Assembly (NCBI GenBank): GCA_002840685.1
Contig: PHBU01000002.1
Coordinates: forward strand, 124,001 to 188,000
From: Chloroflexi bacterium HGW-Chloroflexi-6
Lineage (GTDB): Bacteria > Chloroflexota > Anaerolineae > Anaerolineales > Villigracilaceae
Direction of reading: 5' to 3'
DNA length: 64,000 nt
Position numbers and translations under genes: made by a program. How positions within the stretch are numbered: position 1 is the first letter of the stretch; every line of letters starts with the position of its first letter. The notes beneath the pieces were generated by a model. It ran no database searches. It had not been told where the DNA came from and saw only the letters and a program-made list of their open reading frames with translations. Of the stretch, positions 43,959-52,378 are shown piece by piece.

Positions 43959-43985
43959 AAAGTAGAAAGTGTTGCTTTCTACTTT
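43959..43985. repeat. 11-bp inverted repeat at the hisD-hisC junction
   Basis: AAAGTAGAAAG (43959-43969) and CTTTCTACTTT (43975-43985), five-base loop. It contains the hisD stop codon and the last codons of hisD. Confidence 0.8.
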
Positions 43986-45316
43986 TCACTTTCTACGCGG
44001 CAGTCAGCGGAACGGGCGTGAGCTTCGAGACCTTCGGCGCGGGCGATTTTGGCGGCCAGCGGAGCGATCTGGGCGGTGGTCGCCGGGTTGAGGGCGATCA
44101 GGCTGATAATGTGGACAAAATCCCAAACGTTGAGCGGTGAGGCGAAGCGGGCGCTGCCGCCGGTTGGCATGACATGACTCGGCCCGGCGACGTAATCTCC
44201 AAGCACTTCAAAGGAGTGCTCGCCCATGAAAATGCCGCCGGCGTTGCTGATTTTTTCACTCAGGGCCCAGGGGTCAGCCACTGCCAGACAGAGATGTTCG
44301 GGGGCGTAGGCGTTGTTGAGTGCGGCAGCTTCGTCGAGATCTTTGGTGATGACGATTCCGCTCTTTCCGGGCAGGGATTGGGCCAGGATATCGGCGCGCG
44401 GCAGGGTTTCCATCTGGCGGCCGACTTCCACCTGTACGGTTTCAGCCAGTTTGCGGGATGGGGTCAGCAGGATGGCGCTGGCCAGCACATCATGTTCGGC
44501 CTGGGCCAGCAGATCGGCGGCGACCCAGGCGGGTTTGGCGTTCTCATCGGCGATCACGACTGTTTCGGTCGGTCCGGCCAGCCCGTCGATGCCGACCGCG
44601 CCAAAGACCTGGCGCTTGGCGAGGGTCACGAACAGATTGCCGGGGCCGAAAATCTTATCCACCGCCGGAACGGATTCGGTGCCATAAGCGATTGCGGCGA
44701 TGGCCTGCGCGCCGCCCATGGCGTAGACCTCTGTAACTCCGCACAGGGCGCAGGCGGCCAGTATAACGGGAGAGACCTGGCCGGTGCCGCGCTGTGGCGG
44801 TGTCACAATCACAATTTCCTTTACCCCCGCCACCTGGGCCGGAATGGCCGACATGAGCACTGTCGAGGGCAGCGGGGCCGTGCCCCCGGGGGTGTACAGG
44901 CCGACGCGCTGAATGGGGCGGATGAACTGCCCGAGCGTGCCGCCCAGGTCATTGGTGAACCAACTGCTCAGCGGCTGGCGGCGGTAAAACTCGCGGATAC
45001 GGTCGGCGGCGACTTCGAGCGCGGCGCGGGTTTCGGGATCGAGCGCTTCGAGGGCAGCGGATAGCGCTCCGGCCGGGACGCGGATCGGCGCATCGGCGGG
45101 GAAACCATCCAGTTTGGCGCTCCACTCGCGCAGGGCGGCGTCGCCGCGAGAGCGGACATCCCGCAAAATGCGGCGTACCGCTTCTTCGGCATTAATCCGC
45201 TCGCCAAAGGTGGCGGCGATACGCTCGAGCACGGCAGGCGGCGCATCGGTTTCATCGGGGGGGATTCTTTTCAGGATGGTTTTTTGGGCTTCGCCTACAT
45301 CATAGATTTTTAGCAT
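43979..45316 (-). CDS. hisD: Histidinol dehydrogenase
   Basis: 445 residues, slightly longer than the common ~430. Zn and catalytic motifs: [17 protein letters not shown] (Gln/His ligands), [11 protein letters not shown] (Glu/His pair), [16 protein letters not shown]. It oxidises histidinol to histidine in two NAD+-dependent steps. The last six residues and the stop codon come from the junction repeat. It follows hisG by 60 bp, which hold another palindrome. Confidence 0.97.
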   Translation of the reverse strand: MLKIYDVGEAQKTILKRIPPDETDAPPAVLERIAATFGERINAEEAVRRILRDVRSRGDAALREWSAKLDGFPADAPIRVPAGALSAALEALDPETRAALEVAADRIREFYRRQPLSSWFTNDLGGTLGQFIRPIQRVGLYTPGGTAPLPSTVLMSAIPAQVAGVKEIVIVTPPQRGTGQVSPVILAACALCGVTEVYAMGGAQAIAAIAYGTESVPAVDKIFGPGNLFVTLAKRQVFGAVGIDGLAGPTETVVIADENAKPAWVAADLLAQAEHDVLASAILLTPSRKLAETVQVEVGRQMETLPRADILAQSLPGKSGIVITKDLDEAAALNNAYAPEHLCLAVADPWALSEKISNAGGIFMGEHSFEVLGDYVAGPSHVMPTGGSARFASPLNVWDFVHIISLIALNPATTAQIAPLAAKIARAEGLEAHARSADCRVESEK

Positions 45317-45336
45317 GGAAGTGTTCCTTTTGATTA

Positions 45337-45365
45337 GTAGGGGCGAAGCATTGCTTCGCCCCTAC
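45337..45365. repeat. 14-bp palindrome between hisG and hisD
   Basis: GTAGGGGCGAAGCA (45337-45350) and TGCTTCGCCCCTAC (45352-45365) with a one-base loop. Same outer sequence as the repeat inside hisH. Confidence 0.85.
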
Positions 45366-45376
45366 GGGCGGCCAAA

Positions 45377-46369
45377 TCATTTCAACGCTTCAAGCATCGC
45401 CTTATACCTTGGCGGCTCTTCTTCGAAAATATACGTCACCGGCGCAACAACCACGCCACTGCCGCCGATCGAGCGCAGTTCGCTGATCGCTGCAAACAAT
45501 TCATCGCGATGGATGACGATGTGCATGGCGTACCAGTTCGGGTCGCCATCGCGGTGGATGATGCGGCTGACAGTCGGGCCGTTCAGCCCGCCGATCGTTT
45601 TTTGAGCGAACACGCGGGAGGCAATCGCCTCCGGGCTTTCGCCGCGCATGTTGGCGAAAATTGACAGGTTATTGTGCGCGCGCAGGTGGGCTTCAATTAA
45701 TTCCAGCAATTGCTGCGCGATTGCCAATCGATCTGGTCTTGCCAGACAGGCCTTGTTGGCGATCAAGACCGATTGAGATGCCTGGATCGTGCCATCGCTG
45801 AGCGAACGCAAGCGGTTGTCGCGCAGGGTTTGACCGCTGGACACCAGATCCGAAATCATGTCGGCATAGCCGATGGCGGGAGCGATTTCAAGGGTGCCTT
45901 CCGCGCTGACAATTTCAAAGGGAACCTGATGTTTTTTCAGAAAACGGGAGGTCAGAACCGGGAACTTGGTTGCCACTTTGAGTGGTCGCCCCAAGGATCG
46001 CGAAACCACGCTCAAGTCTGTTACTGTTTCGGTCTGTTCCCAGCCCTCGGGGACGGCCAGCGCCAGGGCGCATTTTCCGTAGCCGAGCGCTTCGTGCAAA
46101 ACAAGAATGTCGCCGTTCTCACCGCGATATTCTTCCATAACATCCAGGCCGGTGATACCAAAATCCACTGATCCGTTACGGACAGAGATGACGATATCAG
46201 TCGGGCGCTGAAACAGGACGGTTACACCTGGCATGGAGGGCACCGTGGCCTCATATTGGCGAGGATTGGGCTTGTAAATTTCAATTCCACAAGCGGCCAG
46301 GAAGGCGACCGTCTCTTCAAAAAGACGGCCTTTGGATGGCAGGGACAGGCGAATGGGTCGTTCGGGCAT
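45377..46369 (-). CDS. hisG: ATP phosphoribosyltransferase, long form
   Basis: 330 residues, so the long HisG type with a C-terminal ACT-like regulatory domain (~225-330) and no need for HisZ. N-terminal LSLPSKGRLFEETVAFLAACG, PRP-binding region EGTLEIAPAIGYADMISDLVSSG. It starts the pathway from ATP and PRPP and is normally inhibited by histidine. It is the first structural gene behind the leader peptide and attenuator. AGGAAT precedes the ATG. Confidence 0.96.
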   Translation of the reverse strand: MPERPIRLSLPSKGRLFEETVAFLAACGIEIYKPNPRQYEATVPSMPGVTVLFQRPTDIVISVRNGSVDFGITGLDVMEEYRGENGDILVLHEALGYGKCALALAVPEGWEQTETVTDLSVVSRSLGRPLKVATKFPVLTSRFLKKHQVPFEIVSAEGTLEIAPAIGYADMISDLVSSGQTLRDNRLRSLSDGTIQASQSVLIANKACLARPDRLAIAQQLLELIEAHLRAHNNLSIFANMRGESPEAIASRVFAQKTIGGLNGPTVSRIIHRDGDPNWYAMHIVIHRDELFAAISELRSIGGSGVVVAPVTYIFEEEPPRYKAMLEALK

Positions 46370-46387
46370 ATTATTCCTTTTGGTATA

Positions 46388-46471
46388 AAAAAATGAAAAG
46401 CCCCCGGCTTGTTGACCGAGGGCTTGGGTAATACGATTGGTTAGTATGCGAAACTAACCCGCTCTCCGGTC
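46388..46471 (-). promoter_or_regulatory. Histidine-operon transcription attenuator
   Basis: On the minus strand, AAGCCCTCGG (46416-46425) pairs with CCGGGGGCTT (46398-46407), one G-U pair, followed by TTCATTTTTTT: the terminator. The alternative stem pairs ACCCAAGCCCTCGGTC (46414-46429) with GACCGGAGAGCGGGT (46457-46471), inside the leader peptide's last codons, and excludes the terminator. A third hairpin GGTTAGT/ACTAACC (46439-46445, 46453-46459) covers the leader stop codon. Ribosome stalling at the His codons should free the antiterminator; this is the classical his attenuation logic. Confidence 0.88.
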
Positions 46472-46522
46472 AGGCAGGGGGCACACAAAATGATGATGGT
46501 GGAGGGACAAGGTCAGGTTCAT
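46454..46522 (-). CDS. hisL: Histidine operon leader peptide
   Basis: 22 codons: MNLTLSLHHHHF, then VCPLPDRRAG and stop. Four consecutive His codons (CAC CAT CAT CAT at 46501-46490) sit about 20 bases before the antiterminator arm. No Shine-Dalgarno is seen and the predicted transcription start lies only a few bases before the ATG, so the leader would be translated from a nearly leaderless 5' end. It ends 85 bp upstream of hisG. It is much too short for usual gene callers. Confidence 0.87.
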   Translation of the reverse strand: MNLTLSLHHHHFVCPLPDRRAG

Positions 46523-46532
46523 AATGGGCGTG

Positions 46533-46561
46533 ATTGTACTCGCTGGCGAAAGATTCGTCAA
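46533..46561 (-). promoter_or_regulatory. Promoter of the his operon
   Basis: TTGACG (46556-46561), 17-base spacer, TACAAT (46533-46538) on the minus strand, in the gap just past phoU. The start point should fall near 46526, four or so bases before the hisL ATG. Confidence 0.8.
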
Positions 46562-46565
46562 TAAC

Positions 46566-47249
46566 TTATTTCTGATGTTCGTCGTCGGTGCCGCGGAATT
46601 CTTTGATCTGCCCGGTAGCCACGAAAACAGTGCGCTCACAGATGTTCGTAACGCGATCGGCCATGCGCTCCAGATTGTGGGCGGCCCAGAGCAGGAAATT
46701 GGCGCGCTCGATGGTGGTTGGGTCCTGGATGATGATGGTCATCAGTTCGCGGTAAATCTGGTTGTAGAGGCCGTCCACTTCGTCATCTTCCAACGGGATG
46801 GCGCGGGCGGTTTCGGCATCCATCATGACAAAGGCGGTCAGGGCGCGATGAAGCATATCGGTTGCTTTTTCAGCCATGCGAGGCAGGTCAATGAGCGGTT
46901 TAAGAAGGGGAGTACCGGCCATGCGGATATTGATGGTGGCAATGCCTTTCGCATAGTCTCCCATGCGTTCCAACTCTGAAGCGACATCGAGCATGGAGGC
47001 CAACAGGCGCAAGTCAACCGCCATTGGCTGCTGGGTGGCGATCAAAATCATGACCTTGTTTTCAATTTCAAAACGCTTTTCGTTGATTTTTTCATCTTTT
47101 TCGTAAATCGCTTCTGAAGCCTGAATATCTCGTTTTTTCAGGGCGGTCATGGAGGCGATAACGGCTTCTTCAACCATGCTGCCGAGAAGCAAGATTTCAT
47201 CTTTTGCGTGTTGCAGTTCCTGATCAAATGTTTTTCGTATTACCATCAT
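46566..47249 (-). CDS. phoU: PhoU-family phosphate signalling regulator
   Basis: 227 residues made of two three-helix PhoU repeats with the metal-contact motifs ELERMGDYAKGIA (first repeat) and NLERMADRVTNICE (second). PhoU dampens the PhoR/PhoB response and Pst transport when phosphate is plentiful. ATG 47249 has AGGA 8 bases upstream; ATG 47246 is an alternative. No pst genes adjoin it. A 29-residue membrane sORF precedes it and a Pho-box-like repeat lies upstream of that. The his promoter lies directly past its 3' end. Confidence 0.93.
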   Translation of the reverse strand: MMVIRKTFDQELQHAKDEILLLGSMVEEAVIASMTALKKRDIQASEAIYEKDEKINEKRFEIENKVMILIATQQPMAVDLRLLASMLDVASELERMGDYAKGIATINIRMAGTPLLKPLIDLPRMAEKATDMLHRALTAFVMMDAETARAIPLEDDEVDGLYNQIYRELMTIIIQDPTTIERANFLLWAAHNLERMADRVTNICERTVFVATGQIKEFRGTDDEHQK

Positions 47250-47333
47250 AACCTTCTTCCTGATCAAATAGGTTTTTAATTTTACCCGATTAAGCTGTTT
47301 TTGCCGGTTCAATCCCGAATCGTCTGGAATGCA

Positions 47334-47372
47334 CGGTATTTAAGCGCAACACAAGGATATGTTTAAATACCG
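47334..47372. repeat. 10-bp inverted repeat between sORF and phoU
   Basis: CGGTATTTAA (47334-47343) and TTAAATACCG (47363-47372) with a 19-base loop, directly behind the sORF stop codon; no T run on the minus strand. Confidence 0.65.
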
Positions 47373-47375
47373 CGC

Positions 47376-47465
47376 TCATCGCGCGGACGACTGGCGGCTC
47401 TTTTCAATTGCATCCACCACGACTACGATCAAAAATATTACGATCATTATTAGCAAAAAGGACAT
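47376..47465 (-). CDS. 29-residue single-pass membrane protein upstream of phoU
   Basis: MSFLLIMIVIFLIVVVVDAI followed by EKSRQSSAR: one membrane helix and a short basic tail. AAGGAG lies exactly 8 bases before the ATG, one of the best ribosome binding sites in the window, which argues that it is translated. It sits between a Pho-box-like repeat and phoU on the same strand. Small membrane proteins of this shape often modulate a transporter or sensor kinase; any link to phosphate signalling is inference from position. Family not recognised. Confidence 0.65.
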   Translation of the reverse strand: MSFLLIMIVIFLIVVVVDAIEKSRQSSAR

Positions 47466-47507
47466 GATGTTTTCTCCTTAAATGATATCTACAGGTTACT
47501 CATACCA

Positions 47508-47535
47508 GGTTAACTACGCATAAAGAACGGGTTAA
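47508..47535 (-). promoter_or_regulatory. Pho-box-like direct repeats upstream of sORF-phoU
   Basis: On the minus strand, TTAACC (47530-47535), TTTATG (47519-47524) and TTAACC (47508-47513) are spaced at exactly 11 bp. This matches the period of PhoB/PhoP binding repeats (TTAACA-like hexamers with 5-base gaps). A TAGATA that may serve as -10 lies 16 bases downstream. Confidence 0.5.
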
Positions 47536-47540
47536 GTTTT

Positions 47541-47585
47541 GTTTAATAAAAAAGACAGCCTTGCGGTAAAAAACCCGCAAGGCTG
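47541..47585 (-). terminator. Terminator of the nifJ operon
   Basis: CAGCCTTGCGG (47556-47566) pairs with CCGCAAGGCTG (47575-47585); the minus strand continues TCTTTTTTATT. Confidence 0.9.
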
Positions 47586-47611
47586 AGATCGAAAACTTTA
47601 ATAAGCCGGTG

Positions 47612-48613
47612 TTATGGCAGGTCGCGCCAGGAACCAAGCACTTTCATGTAGTTGGCGCGCTCGAAAGCGGCGGGTTCGCGCACGGCCTGTTGGCTCATGC
47701 TGCCCTGCATTTGCTTGATCGAAAGATATTCACGCTCCTGCATCCAGGCTTCCATCACGCTCAAGATTTCGGGGACGCGCTTGACGCCATTGGCCAGCAG
47801 TTCGGAGGCCAGCATGGTGACCTGTGCGCCAGCCATCATCGATTTGATAACATCCTGGGCGGTGTGGACGCCGCTGGTCAGGGCCAGGTCGGCCTTGATT
47901 TTGCCGTACAGGATCGAGATCCAACGCAGGGGCAGGTTGAGTTCGGTCGAGTTGCTCAGATGCAGGGTGTGGACAACATCCAGGTTGTCGAGATCGAAAT
48001 CGGGCTGGTAGAAGCGGTTGAACAGAACCAGGCCATCAGCGCCGGCATCCGCCAGTTTTTTGCAAACGTTGGGGATGGAGCTGAAGAACGGGCTGAGTTT
48101 GACGGCCAGCGGTATGCTGATGCTGCTTTTGACATCGGCGACCAGTTCAGCGTAGGCGTTTTCCAATTCAACGGAAGTCAGGTTCGGGTCCGATGCGACG
48201 TAGTACAGGTTCAACTCGAGGGCGTCAGCCCCGGCATCCTGGATGTGGCGGGCGTATTTCGTCCAGCCGCCCTTTGAAACGCCGTTGAGCGAGCCGATCA
48301 CCGGTACGCTGACCGATTTCTTCAGCGCGGTAACGTGATCAAGATACTTGCCCGGCCCGGTGGCGTAACTACCGCTGTCGGGCAGGTACGACATGGCTTC
48401 GGCGAAGGAGTCTGTGCCGCGGGTCAGGAAGTGGTCAAGTTCGAGGCTTTCGTGAATGATCTGCTCTTCAAAGAGCGAATACATTACGATGGCGCCAACG
48501 CCGGCTTCGTCCAGTTTCTTGGCCGAGTCGAGTTTTTTGCTGAGCGGCGAGGCCGAGGCAACGATGGGGTTCTTCAGCGTCAGGCCGAGATAGGTGGTTG
48601 TAAGATCGGTCAT
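47612..48613 (-). CDS. Dihydroorotate dehydrogenase-like flavoprotein
   Basis: 333 residues, an FMN-type (beta/alpha)8 barrel: [19 protein letters not shown], then [41 protein letters not shown] and [20 protein letters not shown]. The motifs resemble PyrD, but this subgroup often sits next to nifJ and not with pyrimidine genes, as here (12 bp behind). True pyrimidine function is therefore doubtful; an oxidoreductase role with the pyruvate:ferredoxin enzyme is inference. A strong terminator follows. Confidence 0.87.
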   Translation of the reverse strand: MTDLTTTYLGLTLKNPIVASASPLSKKLDSAKKLDEAGVGAIVMYSLFEEQIIHESLELDHFLTRGTDSFAEAMSYLPDSGSYATGPGKYLDHVTALKKSVSVPVIGSLNGVSKGGWTKYARHIQDAGADALELNLYYVASDPNLTSVELENAYAELVADVKSSISIPLAVKLSPFFSSIPNVCKKLADAGADGLVLFNRFYQPDFDLDNLDVVHTLHLSNSTELNLPLRWISILYGKIKADLALTSGVHTAQDVIKSMMAGAQVTMLASELLANGVKRVPEILSVMEAWMQEREYLSIKQMQGSMSQQAVREPAAFERANYMKVLGSWRDLP

Positions 48614-48625
48614 ATCGATTCTCCC

Positions 48626-51600
48626 TTAGCTTTCTTTGGGTTCGCTGTCACTGCCGTTGCTCTTATCAAAGTGCATGGCAGCCATCTGCTGGTAATACTG
48701 CCAGCGGGCCTTGACGTCGGCCTGGGCAGACTTGAGCAGCATTTCGGCGCGCTCTTCGTCGCTCTGGGTCAACATGCGGTAGCGAGTTTCGTTATAGATA
48801 TACTGCTCGAGCGGGATGCTCGGCTCTTTCGAGTCGATCGTGAGCGGATTCTTACCTTCCAGGGCCAGATCGGGGTTGTAGCGGAAGAGCGACCAGTGAC
48901 CGGATTGGACGGCCAGTTTTTGCTGATCGAGGCCCTTGGCCATGTCGATGCCGTGAGCGATACAGTGACTGTAAGCGATGACGATCGACGGCCCGTCGAA
49001 GGCTTCTGCTTCGAGGATGGCCTTGAGTGTCTGCTGGTCATTGGCGCCCATGGCAACGCGCGCGACATAAACGTAGCCGTAAGACATGGCGATCATGCCC
49101 AAATCTTTCTTGGCGATGCCCTTGCCGGCCATGGCAAATTTGGCAACTGCGCCGCGCGGGGTCGATTTGGAGGCCTGCCCACCGGTGTTCGAGTAGACTT
49201 CGGTATCCAGCACCAGAATGTTGACGTTGCGTCCGGAGGCCATCACGTGGTCGAGACCACCGTAGCCGATATCGTAAGCCCAACCGTCGCCGCCCATGAT
49301 CCAGACCGATTTCTTGACCAGCATATCGGCCAGCGAGATCAGATCCTTGGCTTTTGTGTCGTTCTTGAGCGCAGACAGTTTCTCTTTCAGAAGGGCTACG
49401 CGTTCGCGCTGTTCCTTGATGCCCAGTTCATTGCTCTGGTCGGCCTTGAGCAGGCCTTCCACCAGATCTTGTCCCAACTCGGGAGCGAAATGCGGCAGGA
49501 GTTCGCGGGCATATTCGCTTTGTTTGTCGATGGTCAGGCGCATGCCCAGACCGAATTCGGCATTGTCTTCGAAGAGCGAGTTCGACCAGGCCGGGCCGCG
49601 TCCATCTTTGTTCTGCGCCCAGGGTGTGGTCGGCAGGTTGCCGCCATAGATGGATGAGCAGCCGGTTGCGTTGGCGACGATGGCGCGGTCACCGAACAAT
49701 TGCGAAACCAGCTTGACGTAAGGTGTTTCGCCGCAGCCTGTGCAAGCGCCGGAGAATTCAAACAGCGGTTGCAGCAGTTGCGAGTTCTTGATGGTGTTGG
49801 GGTTGATCGCGGTCCGGTCAACTTCGGGCAGGTCGAGGAAGAATTCCCAGTTCTTGGCTTCCGATTCGCGCAGGGCGGGCTGGGGAGCCATGTTGATGGC
49901 TTTGCGGCCAACCTGAGTCTTGTCTTTGGCCGGGCAGGCTTCGACGCACAGGGTGCAGCCGGTGCAGTCTTCAGGAGCAACCTGGATGGTGTAAGCCATG
50001 CCGGGGAATTCCTTGAACTTCGAATCCATGTTCTTGAAGGTTTCGGGGGCCTGTGCCAGGGCAGCCTTGTCGTATACCTTGTGGCGGATGACGGCATGCG
50101 GACAGACGAAAACGCATTTACCGCATTGGATGCACAGATCGGGTTCCCAGACCGGGATCTCGAGCGAAATGTTGCGTTTTTCCCATTGGGTGGTGCCGGT
50201 CGGGAAGGTTCCATCAACAGGCATGGCCGAAACGGGGATGTTATCGCCTTCGAAGGTGATGATCGGGCCAAGCACACTCTTGACAAAGTCGGGAGCGGCA
50301 TCCGGGACGGCGTGACGCATTTTGATACCGCCGCTGATGCTGGCCGGAACTTTGACTTCGCTCAAGTGGGCCAGAGTCTGGTCAACGGCTTCGAAATTCT
50401 GTTTGACCACCGCTTCGCCGCGTTTGCCATAGGTTTTTTCGATGGCGTGTTTGATCTCAGAAATGGCCTGTTCGCGCGGCAGAACGCCGGAAATGGCGAA
50501 GAAGCAGGTCTGCATGATGGTGTTGATGCGTGTGCCCATGCCGGTTTTTTCTGCAACTTCGTAAGCGTTGATGTTGTAGAATTTGAGTTTCTTGTCGATA
50601 ATGGCTTGCTGCACTTCAACGGGAAGCTCGTCCCAAACCTGGTCGGAGCTAAAAGTGCTGTTGAGCAGGAAGGTCGCGCCGGGTTGGGTATATTTCAGGA
50701 TGTCGAAACGTTCGAGGAAACTGAACTGGTGGCAGGCCACGAAGTTGGCGGTTCCAGCAGTGATCAGGTACGGGGCCTGGAGCGGCTTGGGGCCAAAGCG
50801 CAGGTGCGAGATGGTCAACGAGCCGGATTTTTTGGAGTCGTAAACGAAATAGCCCTGGGCATTGTTTTCGGTTTCTTCACCGATGATTTTGATTGAGTTC
50901 TTGTTCGCGCCGACGGTGCCATCTGCGCCGAGCCCGAAGAACAGGCAACGTACCGTCTCGGGATATTCAACCGAGAAAGTGGGATCGTAATCCAGGCTGG
51001 TGTTGGTGACATCGTCCTTGATGCCCAGCGTAAAGTGATTCTTTGGTTTGGCTTTCGATGCTTCATCGAAGACCGCTTTGACCATGGCCGGGGTGAATTC
51101 TTTTGAAGACAGGCCGTAGCGTCCGCCAAAGATCTTGATCGCGCGTCCACTCTCGACAACGGCGTTGACGATATCCAAATAAAGCGGTTCGCCGCCCGAG
51201 CCGGGTTCCTTGGTGCGGTCGAGCACGGCCAGTACCTTGACGCTTTCGGGCAGGGCATCGACGAAATGTTCGAAGGAGAATGGGCGGTACAGGCGGACGC
51301 GGACTGCGCCGACTTTTTCGCCTTTTTCAGCCAGGTATTTGACCGTCGCTTCGACAGTTTCCCCGCCCGAACCCATCAATACAACCACACGTTCGGCTTG
51401 GGGGTGGCCAACATAGTCGAACAATTTGTACTGGCGGCCGGTCAACTTGGCGAATTTGTCCATCTCGGCCTGAACAGCGCCTGGGACAAGATCATAATAC
51501 TTGTTGACGCTCTCGCGGCCCTGGAAGTAGACATCCGGGTTCATCGCGGTGCCGCGCAAAACGGGTTTGTCGGGGGTCAGCGCGCGGGCGCGGTGCTCGC

Positions 51601-52204
51601 GCACCATGTCATCGTCGATCATCGCGCGCAGGTCATCATCTTCGAGAAACTCGATTTTGGCAACTTCGTGTGATGTGCGGAACCCGTCAAAGAAGTGCAG
51701 GAAGGGGATGCGGGTGCGCAGGGTTGTCGCGTGCGAGATCAGGGCCATATCGTGGGCTTCCTGAACTGAACCGGAGCTGAGCATGGCCCAACCAGTTTGG
51801 CGGCAGGCCATTACATCCTGGTGGTCGCCAAAAATTGAGAGCGACTGGGCTGCGATCGAACGCGCGGCAATGTGGAAAACGGTGCTGGTCAATTCACCCG
51901 CAATTTTGTACATATTGGGGATCATCAACAGCAGGCCTTGCGAAGCAGTAAAGGTGGTGCTGAGTGCGCCGGTTTGCAGCGCGCCATGTACGGAACCCGC
52001 CGCTCCGCCTTCTGATTGCAGCTCAGCCACCAGCGGTACTGTTCCCCAAATGTTTTTCTTACCCTTGGCCGACCATTCATCGGACAGTTCGCCCATGTTG
52101 GAGGACGGGGTAATGGGGTAGATCGCGATGACTTCGCTGACGCGGTGGGCAATCGAGGCGGCAGCCTCGTTGCCATCTATGGTGATCATTTTGCGTTTTG
52201 CCAT
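48626..52204 (-). CDS. nifJ: Pyruvate:ferredoxin (flavodoxin) oxidoreductase
   Basis: 1192 residues, the single-chain PFOR. Order: substrate domain (YPITPSSNMGE), transketolase-like and gamma domains, a 2[4Fe-4S] ferredoxin domain (CIQCGKCVFVCP; CTGCTLCVEACP, ~690-760), and the thiamine diphosphate domain with a further cluster ligand set (ACTGCGETPYVK; GDGWAYDIGYGG). It oxidises pyruvate with CoA to acetyl-CoA and CO2, reducing ferredoxin, and is typical of anaerobes. AAGGAG precedes the ATG. It is followed by the dihydroorotate dehydrogenase-like gene in the same operon. Confidence 0.97.
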   Translation of the reverse strand: MAKRKMITIDGNEAAASIAHRVSEVIAIYPITPSSNMGELSDEWSAKGKKNIWGTVPLVAELQSEGGAAGSVHGALQTGALSTTFTASQGLLLMIPNMYKIAGELTSTVFHIAARSIAAQSLSIFGDHQDVMACRQTGWAMLSSGSVQEAHDMALISHATTLRTRIPFLHFFDGFRTSHEVAKIEFLEDDDLRAMIDDDMVREHRARALTPDKPVLRGTAMNPDVYFQGRESVNKYYDLVPGAVQAEMDKFAKLTGRQYKLFDYVGHPQAERVVVLMGSGGETVEATVKYLAEKGEKVGAVRVRLYRPFSFEHFVDALPESVKVLAVLDRTKEPGSGGEPLYLDIVNAVVESGRAIKIFGGRYGLSSKEFTPAMVKAVFDEASKAKPKNHFTLGIKDDVTNTSLDYDPTFSVEYPETVRCLFFGLGADGTVGANKNSIKIIGEETENNAQGYFVYDSKKSGSLTISHLRFGPKPLQAPYLITAGTANFVACHQFSFLERFDILKYTQPGATFLLNSTFSSDQVWDELPVEVQQAIIDKKLKFYNINAYEVAEKTGMGTRINTIMQTCFFAISGVLPREQAISEIKHAIEKTYGKRGEAVVKQNFEAVDQTLAHLSEVKVPASISGGIKMRHAVPDAAPDFVKSVLGPIITFEGDNIPVSAMPVDGTFPTGTTQWEKRNISLEIPVWEPDLCIQCGKCVFVCPHAVIRHKVYDKAALAQAPETFKNMDSKFKEFPGMAYTIQVAPEDCTGCTLCVEACPAKDKTQVGRKAINMAPQPALRESEAKNWEFFLDLPEVDRTAINPNTIKNSQLLQPLFEFSGACTGCGETPYVKLVSQLFGDRAIVANATGCSSIYGGNLPTTPWAQNKDGRGPAWSNSLFEDNAEFGLGMRLTIDKQSEYARELLPHFAPELGQDLVEGLLKADQSNELGIKEQRERVALLKEKLSALKNDTKAKDLISLADMLVKKSVWIMGGDGWAYDIGYGGLDHVMASGRNVNILVLDTEVYSNTGGQASKSTPRGAVAKFAMAGKGIAKKDLGMIAMSYGYVYVARVAMGANDQQTLKAILEAEAFDGPSIVIAYSHCIAHGIDMAKGLDQQKLAVQSGHWSLFRYNPDLALEGKNPLTIDSKEPSIPLEQYIYNETRYRMLTQSDEERAEMLLKSAQADVKARWQYYQQMAAMHFDKSNGSDSEPKES

Positions 52205-52304
52205 TGTAAAACTCCTTGTAAGGAAGAGAATAAGGTCTATTGATAGGTGCTTAACTTATCCGTACAAGTTTAGCCTTTCAGTCAATATCAGACTAGTAAT
52301 ATTC

Positions 52305-52358
52305 TGCATATAAAAAACCTGCGAGTTGTCATATATTCGGACAATCCTTCGCAGGTTT
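52305..52358 (-). terminator. Terminator of the Nudix gene
   Basis: AAACCTGC arms (52315-52322 with 52351-52358), plus an inner TTGTC/GACAA stem; the minus strand then reads TTTTTTATATG. Confidence 0.8.
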
Positions 52359-52378
52359 GTATTGTATTCGGGTGATTT

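Noticed and set aside
44174..45064. Long plus-strand open frame over hisD
   Set aside because: It mirrors codon structure of hisD on the other strand; hisD is complete and motif-rich.
45337..45365. Terminator between hisG and hisD
   Set aside because: A strong stem but no T run on either side, and transcription must continue into hisD.
48335..49657. 440-codon plus-strand frame over the nifJ 3' part and its partner
   Set aside because: It is antisense to two clear genes and to conserved iron-sulfur enzyme sequence; a shadow of GC-rich codon bias.
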